Shown: positions 35,175-45,116 of the stretch, piece after piece
Layout: the number at the start of each line of letters is the position of its first letter
How positions within the stretch are numbered: position 1 is the stretch's first letter
NCBI GenBank assembly: GCA_015999985.1
Contig: JAECRA010000004.1
Span: 45,595 to 109,594, forward strand
DNA length: 64,000 bases
Direction: 5' to 3'
Source of the DNA: Comamonadaceae bacterium
Lineage (GTDB): Bacteria > Pseudomonadota > Gammaproteobacteria > Burkholderiales > Burkholderiaceae_C
Notes under the pieces: model-generated
Database searches by the model: none
What the model was told of the DNA's origin: nothing
Seen by the model: only the letters and a program-made list of their open reading frames with translations
Program-made: the position numbers and the translations under genes

Positions 35175-35951
35175 CTATCGTGGGGGAAGCCGAAACGCTC
35201 CGTCCAGTCGAAGACACTCACCGTTCAAATAGGAATTTTCGGCAATATAGCAACAGAGGCTAGCGATCTCTTCCGGCTCCCCGAAGCGCTTTGGAAACTG
35301 AAAACCTGAGGCAATGTCGTCGACAACCCGCTGAGGCAGGCTTGCGAGCATGGGCGTCCAGAATGCTCCGGGCGCGATGCTGTTGATACGAATTCCCAAC
35401 GGTGCCAGTTCACGGGCGGCGGGTAGACACAGACCCACCAACCCTGCCTTGCTTGCGGAATACGCAGACTGGCCAACTTGACCGTCAAATGCGGCGCCAG
35501 AGGAAATCGCCACTAGCACACCGCGCTCTCCACCAGCGTTTGGTTCGTTGCGCGCCATGTGCTCGGCACATGTTGCCAGTAGATTGAATGTTCCAACCAG
35601 GTTTATGCGGACGGTTCGCTCGAAGTCTTCCAGTGCACTCGCCTTGCCCGAACGATCGAGAATTCGCATAGGACCCACGACGCCCGCAAAGCTAAAACAT
35701 GCGTCGATCGAGCCAAATTGGCTGATCGCCGCTTCGAGCGCGGAAGCCACCTGCGCCCGATCTGCAAGATCCGCTTCTAGGAACATGCTCCGTTCTGGAT
35801 CTAACTCTGCCGCGCGCAACCGGCCTTGAATGCCATCGCGATCTAGAAGCACAACGCGCGCGCCCTTCACCTCGGCCGCGAATCGTGCCGCGCCCCAGCC
35901 CAGCCCGGACGCAGCGCCAGAAATAACTATGACCTTGTCTTTCAGTTCCAT
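35175..35951 (-). CDS. short-chain dehydrogenase/reductase
   Basis: 258 residues. The cofactor loop is ISGAASGLGWGAARF, NNAG is replaced by FSFAGVVGP, and the catalytic Ser-Tyr-Lys reads VAISSGAAFDG then SAYSASKAG. LLDRD after beta-2 favours NAD(H). Its ATG overlaps the thiolase stop by 10 bp (ATGGAACTGA). In this operon, with enoyl-CoA hydratase and thiolase, the natural role is oxidation of a 3-hydroxyacyl-CoA (17-beta-HSD10-like). Substrate not known. Confidence 0.9.
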   Translation of the reverse strand: MELKDKVIVISGAASGLGWGAARFAAEVKGARVVLLDRDGIQGRLRAAELDPERSMFLEADLADRAQVASALEAAISQFGSIDACFSFAGVVGPMRILDRSGKASALEDFERTVRINLVGTFNLLATCAEHMARNEPNAGGERGVLVAISSGAAFDGQVGQSAYSASKAGLVGLCLPAARELAPLGIRINSIAPGAFWTPMLASLPQRVVDDIASGFQFPKRFGEPEEIASLCCYIAENSYLNGECLRLDGAFRLPPR

Positions 35952-37192
35952 GATGTCGATCCATAAATGCCAATGTGCGCCACCGATTCCTCGATGCCCC
36001 AGATCCCGCCGCCGTTTTCATGAACAGCCATGCGCGCACCCTTGACTTGTCTTGCGCCACACTCGCCTCGCAATTGACTCACCAATTCATACACCTGCCC
36101 TAGTCCCGTCGCGCCGATTGGGTGCCCCTTGCTCTCAAGCCCACCCGAAGGATTGATCGGGATGCGACCTCCGATGGTGGTCTCACCATGCTCGGCCATG
36201 GCGCCACCTTCACCCAGAGGGCAAAAGCCAAGATTTTCCGACTGGATCAGCTCGCCCATGGCAGTTGCGTCGTGCACTTCCGCGACATGCATGTCTTCGG
36301 GTCCGAATCCAGCGGCTTCATACGCTTGATTTGCGGCCAGCCGTGTCAAGTGATTGTCCAAATCTTCAGGATCGCGTGCGGTCGCCGTCCGAAGGACACT
36401 GGCATGAACCTGTATTGCGCGGTTAAGGTTTCCCTGAAGCTTGCGCAATCCAACCTCAGTGCAAAGCACCGCCGCACTAGCACCGTCGGAAATGGGCGAA
36501 CACATGGGCAAGGTGAGTGGCCACGTAATCGGGGGTGACGCCAGCACTTCGTCCACGCTCATTGGCTTCCTGAATTGCGCTCGCTCGTTCGCAGCCGCAT
36601 GCGTTCGATTCTTGGAGGCAATGACCGCAAGCTGTCGCTGAGTGACACCAAATCGGCGCATGTACTGCCGAGCAAAGCCCGCGTACACATCCATGAACGG
36701 GCTGTAGCCATTTTCACTCTGAGCGCCAGCGGGGATGGCAAGTCCCTCCGCTAGCGCTAGAAAGCGTGCATGATTTTCTTCGGGCGATCGCACATCCCAC
36801 GCACTGTCAAAGATCTGGAAGCGGCGTTCGCGCTCCGGTGTGAACAGCTTATCGACGCCCACGGCCAGTGCAATGTCGCACGCGCCGGCGCGCAGATACT
36901 GCACCGCCAGGTGCAAGGCCGTGCTTGCAGTAGCGCATGCATTCTCAACGTTGAAGATCGGAATGCCTTGCAGCCCCATGGGCAATAGGCTCATTTGGCC
37001 CCGGACCAAGTGCTGACCTTCAAGAAGACCTTGGGCGCAATTGCCAAAGAAGGCCGACTGAACTTGCTCTGGCGCGCAGCCAGCGTCTTCCAGAGTCTCA
37101 CGTACCGCCCAGGCGGTGAGTTGCCCGACACTCAGTTCGGGGTGGCGTGTAAAGGGCGTCATCCCAACGCCTGCTATGTAGATGGTGCTCAT
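35942..37192 (-). CDS. SCP2/SCPx-type thiolase
   Basis: 416 residues. The nucleophilic Cys is in VENACATASTALHLA near residue 88; the histidine loop is SKGHPIGATGLGQVYEL and the C-terminal motif is HENGGGIWG, the HNxGG-like form that replaces CxG in sterol-carrier-type thiolases. These act on branched or bulky 3-ketoacyl-CoAs such as steroid side chains or aromatic acids. Its position between enoyl-CoA hydratase and SDR supports thiolytic cleavage at the end of a beta-oxidation turn. Confidence 0.9.
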   Translation of the reverse strand: MSTIYIAGVGMTPFTRHPELSVGQLTAWAVRETLEDAGCAPEQVQSAFFGNCAQGLLEGQHLVRGQMSLLPMGLQGIPIFNVENACATASTALHLAVQYLRAGACDIALAVGVDKLFTPERERRFQIFDSAWDVRSPEENHARFLALAEGLAIPAGAQSENGYSPFMDVYAGFARQYMRRFGVTQRQLAVIASKNRTHAAANERAQFRKPMSVDEVLASPPITWPLTLPMCSPISDGASAAVLCTEVGLRKLQGNLNRAIQVHASVLRTATARDPEDLDNHLTRLAANQAYEAAGFGPEDMHVAEVHDATAMGELIQSENLGFCPLGEGGAMAEHGETTIGGRIPINPSGGLESKGHPIGATGLGQVYELVSQLRGECGARQVKGARMAVHENGGGIWGIEESVAHIGIYGSTSWN

Positions 37193-37207
37193 AGGATCAA
37201 TAGGCCG

Positions 37208-37984
37208 CTAGGTGCCTGTGTAATGTGGGACTCTCTTTTCGACGAAGGCAGAAGTTCCTTCGCGCATGTCGTTGGTGGTCATCTGCGCACGCAGCTGTTG
37301 CAACTCCTCCTGCAACGCCGCATGCAAAGGCATGTCGTTGGTCGTATTGGCAGAGGCTTTGAGCCTGCGCAACAACACGGGACTCCTTGTCGCAAGTTCA
37401 TCAGCGAGCGCCTGCGTTTGTGACTCGAGTTTCTCCAGAGGTACAAGTCGATTCACGATGCCCATCTGCTGCCACTCATAAGCAGAAAGCAGCCGCCCAG
37501 AGAAAAGGAGATCCTTCGCCTGGTTGAGGGACATGCGGCGCGGTAGCATTGCCGAGGAGCCGCCGCCCGGGAATATTCCGAAGTTGGAGTGTCCATCGCC
37601 AAGGCGCGCACATTCCGACGCGACCACTAGGTCGCAATGCAGTGCCAACTCGAGGCCACCGCCAACGGCCAATCCGTTGACACAGCCGATAAGCGGCTTA
37701 CCCAACGCACGGACTGCTGTAAAAGCACGTGAGACCGAATCGATATAGCTCGGCGCATCGATGGCCCCGTCCATCTCCCTCAGAAGCTGGTGAATGTCGC
37801 CTCCGGCACTAAAAGCGCGGCCGGTACCGGTCAGCACCACAACACGGGCCGCCGGGTCGATCTCGGCCCCCAGGAACGCCGACTCCAAGGCCTGAAGCGT
37901 GTCGATATCGAGTGCATTCAGCGCCTCAGGACGATCGATCCGGATCCAAGCGACTGGCCCGCGCAGTTGGTAGTGAACTGTCAT
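37208..37984 (-). CDS. enoyl-CoA hydratase/isomerase family protein
   Basis: 258 residues with the crotonase oxyanion motifs GTGRAFSAGGDIHQLL and CVNGLAVGGGLELALHCDLV. The first catalytic Glu (in GGGLELA) is present, but the second position, usually PE before the LGxxPGxGG loop, reads DGHSNFGIFPGGG, so the Glu is replaced. Subfamilies with DGHxNFG are found in aromatic/branched acyl-CoA pathways and may be hydratases of altered mechanism or isomerases. It precedes the thiolase gene by 15 bp. Confidence 0.88.
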   Translation of the reverse strand: MTVHYQLRGPVAWIRIDRPEALNALDIDTLQALESAFLGAEIDPAARVVVLTGTGRAFSAGGDIHQLLREMDGAIDAPSYIDSVSRAFTAVRALGKPLIGCVNGLAVGGGLELALHCDLVVASECARLGDGHSNFGIFPGGGSSAMLPRRMSLNQAKDLLFSGRLLSAYEWQQMGIVNRLVPLEKLESQTQALADELATRSPVLLRRLKASANTTNDMPLHAALQEELQQLRAQMTTNDMREGTSAFVEKRVPHYTGT

Positions 37985-37991
37985 CAGCCAA

Positions 37992-39194
37992 TCACCGGGA
38001 GGTCTTGCTATAAGGCACGAAGTCGGTCACGGCCTTGACGCTTCCATCCTTCGCTGTCACACGAAACGTTTTCAACTCGGGAGATGCGTGTCCCTGCGGG
38101 TTGTCCAAGGAGATAGGCCCACTCAAACCGCCGGTATCGAACCCCTTCATGCTGCCAAGTTGACCGGTGACGCACGTCCGCGTAGGCTGCGCACCACAGC
38201 GACGAATCGCCTCCGCCATGGTCTTGATAGCGACATACCCGCTGACAGAGTAACGGCTAAGCGACTGCTGCTCGTCGGCTGTCAAATGCTTGCGTGCGAT
38301 GCCGAGAAACCGTTCGCCCGCCGGATCCTGCAGAGCAGCATAGTAGTCATTGAAGAAGTAGTCGTAGCCATGAGGACTTGCTAGCTTGATGCTGGCCGGA
38401 AGTCCTGCTGCCCAGTTGCCCATTACAGTCAGCTCCACACCAAGACGGCGCGTCTCCGAAAGAATTGCTCCCGGCTCCGTCACAGTGGTCCCCAGATACA
38501 GGACCTCAGCTCCGGAGTTCTTGATCTTCAATGCCTCCGCGCTGAAGTCCTTTGCACCTCGCTGGTAAGGTACTTCTGCAACGATCTGAAAATTGAGGTC
38601 TTTGGCCGCCTTCTGAAATCCGCGTAGAACGCCCTTGCCATAGTCGTCATTCTGATAGAGCACCGCGAATTTCGCTTTGGCTTTGCCTTGTTTCTCGACG
38701 AGATACCTGAGTGCCTCGTAGGCAGCCACATCGTAGTCTGGGCCGATCATGAACACCGAGGTTCTACGCGGCTCGAGAATGGCAGAGTTCGGGGCCACAT
38801 GAACGATGGTGGGCACCTTGGCCTGGTCGATCACCGGCATGATTGCTGTGACACCTGAGCCTCCGGTGGTTCCGGTAATGGCGAATACCTTATCCACATC
38901 GATCAGCTTGCGCACTGCAGACACGGCGCGTGCGGGGACGTAACCATCATCCTCGTACAAAACCTTGACCTGGCGCCCATTAATACCGCCCGTCGCGTTG
39001 ATCTCGGCGGCTGCAAGCTTGGAACCCACGTATGAAGACTTGCCGATGAATGCAGCGGGCCCGGACAGCATCAGGACCTCTCCAATCAGTATTTCCTTGG
39101 CGGCAACGCCGGGCTCTTGCGCGAATGCAACCGCAGCAAGTAGCGCGGTTGTGCCTGCCACGATGGCACGGATAGGGATAGTAAGTCTCGTCAC
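37992..39194 (-). CDS. Liv-type ABC transporter periplasmic receptor
   Basis: 400 residues; Sec signal IPIRAIVAGTTALLAAVAFA, then KEILIGEVLMLSGPAAFIGKS and INATGGINGRQVKVLYEDDGY, the classic type I receptor start for aromatic or branched acid uptake. VLYQNDDYGKGVLRGFQKA is the central hinge. It belongs to the livFG-ligase-livHM-receptor operon. The paired catabolic genes suggest a carboxylic acid ligand rather than an amino acid. Confidence 0.92.
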   Translation of the reverse strand: MTRLTIPIRAIVAGTTALLAAVAFAQEPGVAAKEILIGEVLMLSGPAAFIGKSSYVGSKLAAAEINATGGINGRQVKVLYEDDGYVPARAVSAVRKLIDVDKVFAITGTTGGSGVTAIMPVIDQAKVPTIVHVAPNSAILEPRRTSVFMIGPDYDVAAYEALRYLVEKQGKAKAKFAVLYQNDDYGKGVLRGFQKAAKDLNFQIVAEVPYQRGAKDFSAEALKIKNSGAEVLYLGTTVTEPGAILSETRRLGVELTVMGNWAAGLPASIKLASPHGYDYFFNDYYAALQDPAGERFLGIARKHLTADEQQSLSRYSVSGYVAIKTMAEAIRRCGAQPTRTCVTGQLGSMKGFDTGGLSGPISLDNPQGHASPELKTFRVTAKDGSVKAVTDFVPYSKTSR

Positions 39195-39219
39195 ATTGTT
39201 CTCCTAGGTATGGATGGTC

Positions 39220-40260
39220 TCAGCGGGAAAGCGGCCAATTAACAGCGAAGCGCTTTAGCTTCCGCCAGATGCCCGATATACCCTCGGGCTCGAAGCGTAG
39301 AAATAACAGGATCACTGCGCCGTACAACAACTCTTTAACCTCATAAGCGTGCGTGGAAAGCAGAACCTCAAGGTAGGAGCCCGGCCCCCCTACGGACCAT
39401 CGCAGCATTTCTGGCAGCAGCACGATGAACGCGGCGCCAAGTACAGCACCTGTCACATGCCCAAGGCCGCCTACGATCAGCATGGCGACGAGCTCGATGC
39501 TCAGAAGGATGCTGAAACTGTCGACGTTCACGTACTGCGTCTGGGAGGCCATCAGTGCCCCCGCTACTCCGGCAAGAAAGGCGCTTGCGACGAAAGCAAG
39601 CAGTTTGTAGACCGTCAGGTTGATTCCCATGGCGCGTGCCGCAATGTCGTGCTCGTGCAGCGCGAACCATGCGCGGCCGACACGACTGCGCGCAAGATTC
39701 AAACTCATCACAACAGCGAGCACCAGGATGATCACCGCTGTGAAATATGCATTCTGGTCTGCACTGACCGGAAGCGCGACCAGCGGAGCAGAAGGCATGC
39801 CGCTGGGGCCCCGGGTCACGCTTTCCCACTCGACCAGAACGTGTGTGACGATCGCTGAGAAGCCCAAGGTGGTAAGAGCCAGATAGAGCCCCCGCAATCG
39901 CAACGAAGGAATTCCCACTACCAGACTTAATGCTGCGGACACGAGTCCGGCGACCGGCAGGGCGAGTAAAGCAGGCCATTGGTAATCGGTCGTCAGGATG
40001 GCTTGCGTGTATGCGCCCGCTGCCATGAACCCTGCGTGTCCCAAAGAGAGCTGACCAGCTACGCCAGTTAGAAGATTTAGCCCAACTACCGCGATGGCCG
40101 CGATAGCGAGAGTGGTTCCCAAGTTGAGTGCGTAGCTGTTCGCAAAGATGGGCAGCAGCAGCGTCGCGAGCAAGGCGACCGCGGCCCATGCCCACTTCGC
40201 GGGATTGTCAGTCAGCGTAACAAGCTCGCTGTACTGTTGCTTGAAGGTTCCGCTTCGCAT
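39220..40260 (-). CDS. livM: ABC transporter permease, LivM type
   Basis: 346 residues with about nine hydrophobic segments and the LivM hallmarks VGLNLLTGVAGQLSLGHAGF and LIVGGLGHVTGAVLGAAFIV. Overlaps livH by 1 bp within TAATG, showing coupled translation. C-terminal tail PEGISGIWRKLKRF is typical. Inner-membrane half of the second transporter in the window. Confidence 0.92.
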   Translation of the reverse strand: MRSGTFKQQYSELVTLTDNPAKWAWAAVALLATLLLPIFANSYALNLGTTLAIAAIAVVGLNLLTGVAGQLSLGHAGFMAAGAYTQAILTTDYQWPALLALPVAGLVSAALSLVVGIPSLRLRGLYLALTTLGFSAIVTHVLVEWESVTRGPSGMPSAPLVALPVSADQNAYFTAVIILVLAVVMSLNLARSRVGRAWFALHEHDIAARAMGINLTVYKLLAFVASAFLAGVAGALMASQTQYVNVDSFSILLSIELVAMLIVGGLGHVTGAVLGAAFIVLLPEMLRWSVGGPGSYLEVLLSTHAYEVKELLYGAVILLFLRFEPEGISGIWRKLKRFAVNWPLSR

Positions 40261-41132
40261 TACACCCTCTCAATTCGGCGTGTGCCGAAAAGTCCGTATG
40301 GCTTGATCATCAGCACGAGGATGATCAAGAGAAATCCCACGACATCCTTCATTCCTCGTCCAAGATAGCCGCCGGCATAGCTCTCGAGAATGCCGATCAA
40401 CAATCCGCCTAAAGCCCCCCCAAGTACTGAATCCAGGCCTCCCAAAATGGCTGCTGGAAACGCGCGCAGGCTCAGCGACGACACAGTTGGATCGAGGTTG
40501 AACAGTAGCGCGCAGGCCAGCCCGGCCAGCGCGGCGTAAGCACCTGCCAGCGCCCAGGCGATTGCGTACACGCGGCGCACAGATATTCCAGCGAGCAGGG
40601 CCGCTCCCTCGTCGCAGGCTGCGGCCCGCATCTCGATTCCCAGACGCGACCGGTTGAACATCAAGCTTGTTGCGATAACGCTGGCCGCGAGCATCAGCAG
40701 GACAGCCAACTGAGCGGGATACAGCGCCACCGTTCCGATACGCAAGATCGCGGTTCCCAGCATGGGCGGTACGGCGAGCGGCTCAGCCCCATAGAACATC
40801 ACGACTGCCGCACGGATCATGATGGCGAGTGCGATGGTCACCATGACCTTGGAGAACAGCGGCTCAGCCGCCATTGGACGGATGAACAGATACTCCAACG
40901 CGACACCGACGACCACTCCGGTTGTGAGGCTCGCAAGTAGCACCATTGCAAAGCTCCCTTGAGCCGTGCTCGCGACGCTATAGGCCGTGTAGGCCACAAG
41001 CAACATCAGGTCGCCCTGCGCGAAGTTCAGCACCCCGGTGGCTCTATATATTGAAGCAAAGCCCATGGCCACAAGCGCATACACGCAGCCGACCACCAGT
41101 CCGCTGACGGTTAGATTCAAGAGCGTGTCCAT
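40260..41132 (-). CDS. livH: ABC transporter permease, LivH type
   Basis: 290 residues. LVVGCVYALVAMGFASIYRATGVLNFAQGDLM is the LivH signature opening and FPAAILGGLDSVLGGALGGLLIGILE the coupling loop. Its ATG overlaps the stop of the acyl-CoA ligase gene by 1 bp (TGATG), and its stop overlaps livM. The tight packing shows that the ligase gene is an original member of the operon. Confidence 0.92.
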   Translation of the reverse strand: MDTLLNLTVSGLVVGCVYALVAMGFASIYRATGVLNFAQGDLMLLVAYTAYSVASTAQGSFAMVLLASLTTGVVVGVALEYLFIRPMAAEPLFSKVMVTIALAIMIRAAVVMFYGAEPLAVPPMLGTAILRIGTVALYPAQLAVLLMLAASVIATSLMFNRSRLGIEMRAAACDEGAALLAGISVRRVYAIAWALAGAYAALAGLACALLFNLDPTVSSLSLRAFPAAILGGLDSVLGGALGGLLIGILESYAGGYLGRGMKDVVGFLLIILVLMIKPYGLFGTRRIERV

Positions 41133-43033
41133 CAGGCAACTTCCTTGAGGGCACCAGGCCCGTAGATCGACTCGATCTCGTTGCGGAACTTGCGCTCGAC
41201 GGCACTTCGCCGGACTTTCATGGTGGCGGTCACTTCGCCATCATCGTGGTCAAGCTGTTTTCGAAGGACCACGAATTTGCGCACGTTCTCAACGCGAGCG
41301 AATCGAGCATTCACCGCTTGTACCTGACGATCCACCAAGTCATACACTTCCTGCAGTCCGGCGAGGTGTGCGTAATTTGTATAGGCAAGTCCGCGCTCCT
41401 GCGCCCACTGACCTACGGTAACAAGGTCGATCTGAATAAGAGCGGCAAGGAAGTGGCGTCCGTCGCCGAGCAAGATGGCTTCTTCCACGTAGATGCTCTC
41501 CTTTAGCGCGTTCTCGATCAGAGATGGCGTGATGTTCTTACCTGCACTCGTGATCAAGATGGACTTCTTCCTGTCAACGATGCGAATGTCTCCGGTGACA
41601 TCATCGCGTTCTGCGATGTCGCCCGTGTGCAACCAGCCTCCTTCCATCGCCGCGCGGGTTGCTGGCTCGTCATGCAGGTAGCCACTAAATACCATGGCCC
41701 CCCTGACCAGCAGCTCGCCGTCTGCCCCGAGGCGTTCCTCGATCCCCTGAACCGGCGGTCCTGCCCAACCGACGCGGAGCGTTCCTGGTCGCTGCACATT
41801 GATGAGGCCGCAGGTTTCAGTCATCCCATAAACCTCATGGACCTGCAAGCCAATGGCGCGAAAGAAGCGGGTCGTGTGCTCAGGCACCGGAGCTCCTCCA
41901 GCTGCTGCAAAAAACATGCGATCTAAGCCCAGGCCCGCCAGCAAATTGCCGAAGAAAGCCACATGCAACAAGCGCTCCTGCAGACGATGCCATACCGACA
42001 GGGGGACTGGGTCGCCACCGAGTGCCGATGTCGCAAGCCTCTCGCCTTGCCGCAGTGCGAAGCGGAAGGCGGCACGGGCGAGGGGGTGCGCCTCGCGCGC
42101 CGCGATCTGGGTGTCGCGCTGAATTTTCTCCCAGATGCGTGGCACGCCAAGAAAGTATGTGGGAGCAGTCTCTCGAAGATCGGTTGCGACGGTCTCGATC
42201 GATTCTGCGAAGTTGACCACGCCGTTCCAGACGAGCTGAGTCACCGTCGAAAACAAGCGTTCAGCGACGTGGCACAGCGGCAGATAGGACAGCGCAGATA
42301 GCGCACAACCTTCGAATCCATACACCTCGCCAAGTCGCAGCGATGCTGTCAAGATGCTGCGGTGGCTGATCCGCGCGCCCTTGGGCATGCCAGTAGTGCC
42401 GGACGTTTAGACGATGATTGCGTCCTGCTCCGGACGCAATGTTTCTATGCATCGCCCAAGCCGCTCGCCGGCCCCGGCTTGCAAGGCGAGTCTTGCACCT
42501 TCCTGTAGAGCGTCGCTCAGGCGCACCAAGTTCGGCTCTTCGTAGTGGAGCATGCCCTTGGCGTCGACTACAAGGATCAATTCCAGGGCCGGCAATCCAC
42601 CATCTTCGCGCATCGCATCCAAGACCTTGTCGACCTGCTCTTGGTCACCGCAGACTACAGCGCGTGCTCCGCAATGTCGAACGATGTATTGCAACTCAGG
42701 CCAAGGGTTGGTCGGATAGACCCCAACGGAGACTCCCCCAATTGTTTGAATCGCAAGATCCGAATAGAACCAGCTCGGCGTGCCGTCTCCGACGATGGCC
42801 ACCGCGTCGCCAGCCCCGATGCCGCGAGACTCCAGGAACAGGGCCAGCTCGCTAACGCGACGATAGTAGTCCGACCATGTGATCGGATTCCAGACGCCTC
42901 TCTCCTTGTGCCGCAATGCAAGGCGCTCTGGTTCCATCGTGGCGCGATAACGCAGAAGCGCCGGTAAAGTCGCGCTTCCTTCGCGCGCTTGAATAGCGAG
43001 CGATGCAATTGGATGTCGTTTACGCTGCTTCAT
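41132..43033 (-). pseudogene. long-chain-type acyl-CoA ligase split by an in-frame stop in the AMP-binding loop
   Basis: The track lists 42407-43033 (208 aa) and 41132-42388 (418 aa) separately, but they are in the same frame. The first ends PEQDAIIV and the stop TAA (42407-42409) is followed at once by TSGTTGMPKGARISHRS. Ligases have Tyr here (YTSGTTG), so TAT/TAC changed to TAA by one base. The downstream part is otherwise intact (YGMTETCG, WLHTGDIAERDD, DRKKSILITSAGKNI). The lesion would abolish activity unless read through or a sequencing error. The ATG overlaps livG by 4 bp. It should activate the imported acid with CoA. Confidence 0.85.
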
Positions 43034-43803
43034 GGTGAGCCTCGCTTTCCGAGGTAAGCTTCGATCACCGCCGGGTCTTGAGCGATGCTCCCGGGCGTTC
43101 CGTCAGCAATCTTTCGGCCGAAATTCAAGACGACGACGTGATCCGAGATGTCCATCACGATGCCCATGTCGTGCTCGATCATCAGCACCGTCATTTCTCT
43201 TTGCTCACGCACATCAAGGATGAACCTGGCTATGTCCTCGGTCTCCTCCTGGTTCATGCCTGACACCATTTCATCGAGCAACAGAAGGCGTGGCCTTACA
43301 GCGAGCGCGCGACCCAACTCAACGCGCTTTTGCAATCCGTACGACAAGCTTCCAACGGCATGATCCCGTATAGCCTCGATCTCCAGGAACTCGATGATTT
43401 CCTCCGCCTCCTCTCGGGCGGCGATCTCCGCTCGCCGGACTGAAGGCAAGAAGCATGTCGCGCCGAGCAACCCTGTTCGCAGCCGCGCATGCATGCCCAC
43501 AAGGATGTTCTCAACGACGGTGCGGTGCTTGAATACCGCAAGATTCTGAAAAGTCCTTGCAACGCCAAGGTGGCCCATTTGATGTGCGCGGCAACGTGCG
43601 AGTGGCCGACCATCGAAATGAAGTACCCCTTCGTCTTCATTGAAGAAGCGCGAGATCAGATTAAAGAGAGTCGTCTTGCCTGCGCCATTTGGCCCAATGA
43701 CGGAGCAAATCTCTCCACGCTGCACGTCGAGGCTAACCCCTGAGAGCGCTTGGACTCCGCCGAACCTGCGAGACACTCCTTCGAGCGAGAGCAACGCGCT
43801 CAT
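43030..43803 (-). CDS. livG: ABC transporter ATP-binding protein, LivG type
   Basis: 257 residues from MSALLSLEGVSRRFGGVQAL; the ATG overlaps the livF stop by 4 bp, which decides against the start three codons earlier. Walker A GPNGAGKTTLFNL, signature variant LSYGLQKRVELGRAL, Walker B LLLLDEMVSGMN, with Met in place of the usual Pro after DE, and H-loop MTVLMIEHDMG. Pairs with LivF to drive LivHM. Confidence 0.92.
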   Translation of the reverse strand: MSALLSLEGVSRRFGGVQALSGVSLDVQRGEICSVIGPNGAGKTTLFNLISRFFNEDEGVLHFDGRPLARCRAHQMGHLGVARTFQNLAVFKHRTVVENILVGMHARLRTGLLGATCFLPSVRRAEIAAREEAEEIIEFLEIEAIRDHAVGSLSYGLQKRVELGRALAVRPRLLLLDEMVSGMNQEETEDIARFILDVREQREMTVLMIEHDMGIVMDISDHVVVLNFGRKIADGTPGSIAQDPAVIEAYLGKRGSP

Positions 43804-44591
43804 GCGAGCCACCTTTTGCGGCGCCGGTAGTGCTTGATATCTCTCATGCTCCGTCGCGCACCCTGCGTTCCCACGCCTAGATAAAACTCGCGCACGTCGT
43901 CATTGTCGAGCAGGCTTTGTGCGGACCCCTCCAGCATCACGCGCCCCCGTTCCATGATGTAGCCGTGGTCGGCCATTGCGAGCGCTGCTTGCGCGTTTTG
44001 CTCCACCAACAGCACGGTGATGCCTTCTTCGCGACTTAAGCGTGCGACCGTTCCGAGGATTTTTTCAGATATCTGCGGCGCCAGGCCAAGAGACGGCTCA
44101 TCAAGCATCAGCAACCGCGGAGACCCCATGAGCGCGCGTCCGATAGCGACCATTTGCTGCTGGCCACCAGACAAAAGCCCCGACGTTCGCCGCCGATGGT
44201 CAGTCAGTTCCGAGAACAAACCGAAGACGCGATCGATCCCATCACGTGCTCTGGTCGCGCTCTGTCCGGCTGCGCCTGCAAGAAGGTTCTCTTCAACCGT
44301 CAAGGTATCAAAAAGACGCCTTCCCTCAGGCACTTGAACTAAGCCTGCACGCACTACTTGCTGGGCGGACATGTGTGTGACGTCTTGCCCATCAAAAGTG
44401 ATCCGTCCGTCGGCGATCTCTCCGTGTTCGGCATAGAGCACCTGCGAGATCGCTTTTAGCACCGTAGATTTGCCTGCACCGTTTGCGCCAAGCAGTGCAA
44501 CGATCGTGCCTGCAGGAACATCCAAAGACACATCTCGAACACCTTCGATCACGCTGTCATAAAGCACTCGCAAATTGGATAAGCTGAGCAT
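43800..44591 (-). CDS. livF: ABC transporter ATP-binding protein, LivF type
   Basis: 263 residues. Walker A GANGAGKSTVLKA, signature LSGGQQQMVAIGRAL, Walker B LLMLDEPSLGLAP, switch His region VLLVEQNAQAAL. The C-terminus extends about 20 residues (GARRSMRDIKHYRRRKRW) beyond typical LivF proteins with a basic tail. First gene of the operon that continues livG, ligase, livH, livM, receptor, ECH, thiolase, SDR, TetR. Confidence 0.92.
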   Translation of the reverse strand: MLSLSNLRVLYDSVIEGVRDVSLDVPAGTIVALLGANGAGKSTVLKAISQVLYAEHGEIADGRITFDGQDVTHMSAQQVVRAGLVQVPEGRRLFDTLTVEENLLAGAAGQSATRARDGIDRVFGLFSELTDHRRRTSGLLSGGQQQMVAIGRALMGSPRLLMLDEPSLGLAPQISEKILGTVARLSREEGITVLLVEQNAQAALAMADHGYIMERGRVMLEGSAQSLLDNDDVREFYLGVGTQGARRSMRDIKHYRRRKRWLA

Positions 44592-45116
44592 TAGTGAATG
44601 ACACCCATTAAGGTTTTCATATTTACAACCACTCCGAAGAAAGCTCTTTTATCTGCCTTCTCAGTCAATGTTAATGACGAACACTCATTAGTAAAAAGAG
44701 GGATTACCCTAGGCATGGTGGAAGGTCACATCGCCCGGAGACGGCTCGAAATGGGCAGACGTTTTGATCACGTACTGCAGTTAAGCCCTGTAGTTGGACC
44801 ATCGGGCTCATCCGAACTCAGCCGCCTTCCAAGCTAGTCAGGATTCAAACTCGTTGATTGGATAGCCGCCCGACAAGTGAGGTCGCATTGCGTTGCAGAC
44901 CTCTTCAATGAAGCGGGGAAGCTGTGCATCACACGTCGTGCTATCTAGGGCACTAAGCGGTGCAAAATAATCTTCGACCGCGATGCACACGGTCACGCCG
45001 CGAAGAAATCCAGCTTTCGTCCCACATCGATTTGCGGCGCAGGCCCATTGCGAACTTATCGCAATATGGGCCCGGTGCAGTAGGTGTGTCGGTCCGGTCA
45101 GGACCGTGCATCCATC
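44592..45116. other. intergenic region, 525 bp
   Basis: Contains the promoter side of the livF operon (AT-rich 44600-44700) and the region after the ZIP gene. On the minus strand an open frame without a good start codon runs from about 45119 to 44838 (ends GGYPINEFES); with a GTG it could give about 53 residues (TVCIAVEDYFAPL...). It may be a gene remnant or chance in GC-rich DNA. No other gene seen. Confidence 0.4.
44672..44690. promoter_or_regulatory. palindrome TAATGA-N7-TCATTA, candidate TetR operator
   Basis: A perfect 6-bp inverted repeat with 7-bp spacing about 80 bp upstream of livF, in the AT-rich promoter region. A related AATGA...CATT arrangement occurs right before the ATG (around 44597-44609). 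TetR regulators bind such palindromes, and the operon's last gene is a TetR. Confidence 0.45.

Noticed and set aside
42407-43033. Separate 208-aa and 418-aa AMP-ligase ORFs as two genes
   Set aside because: They share a frame, are divided by a single TAA within the conserved AMP-binding loop, and together make one normal-length ligase.
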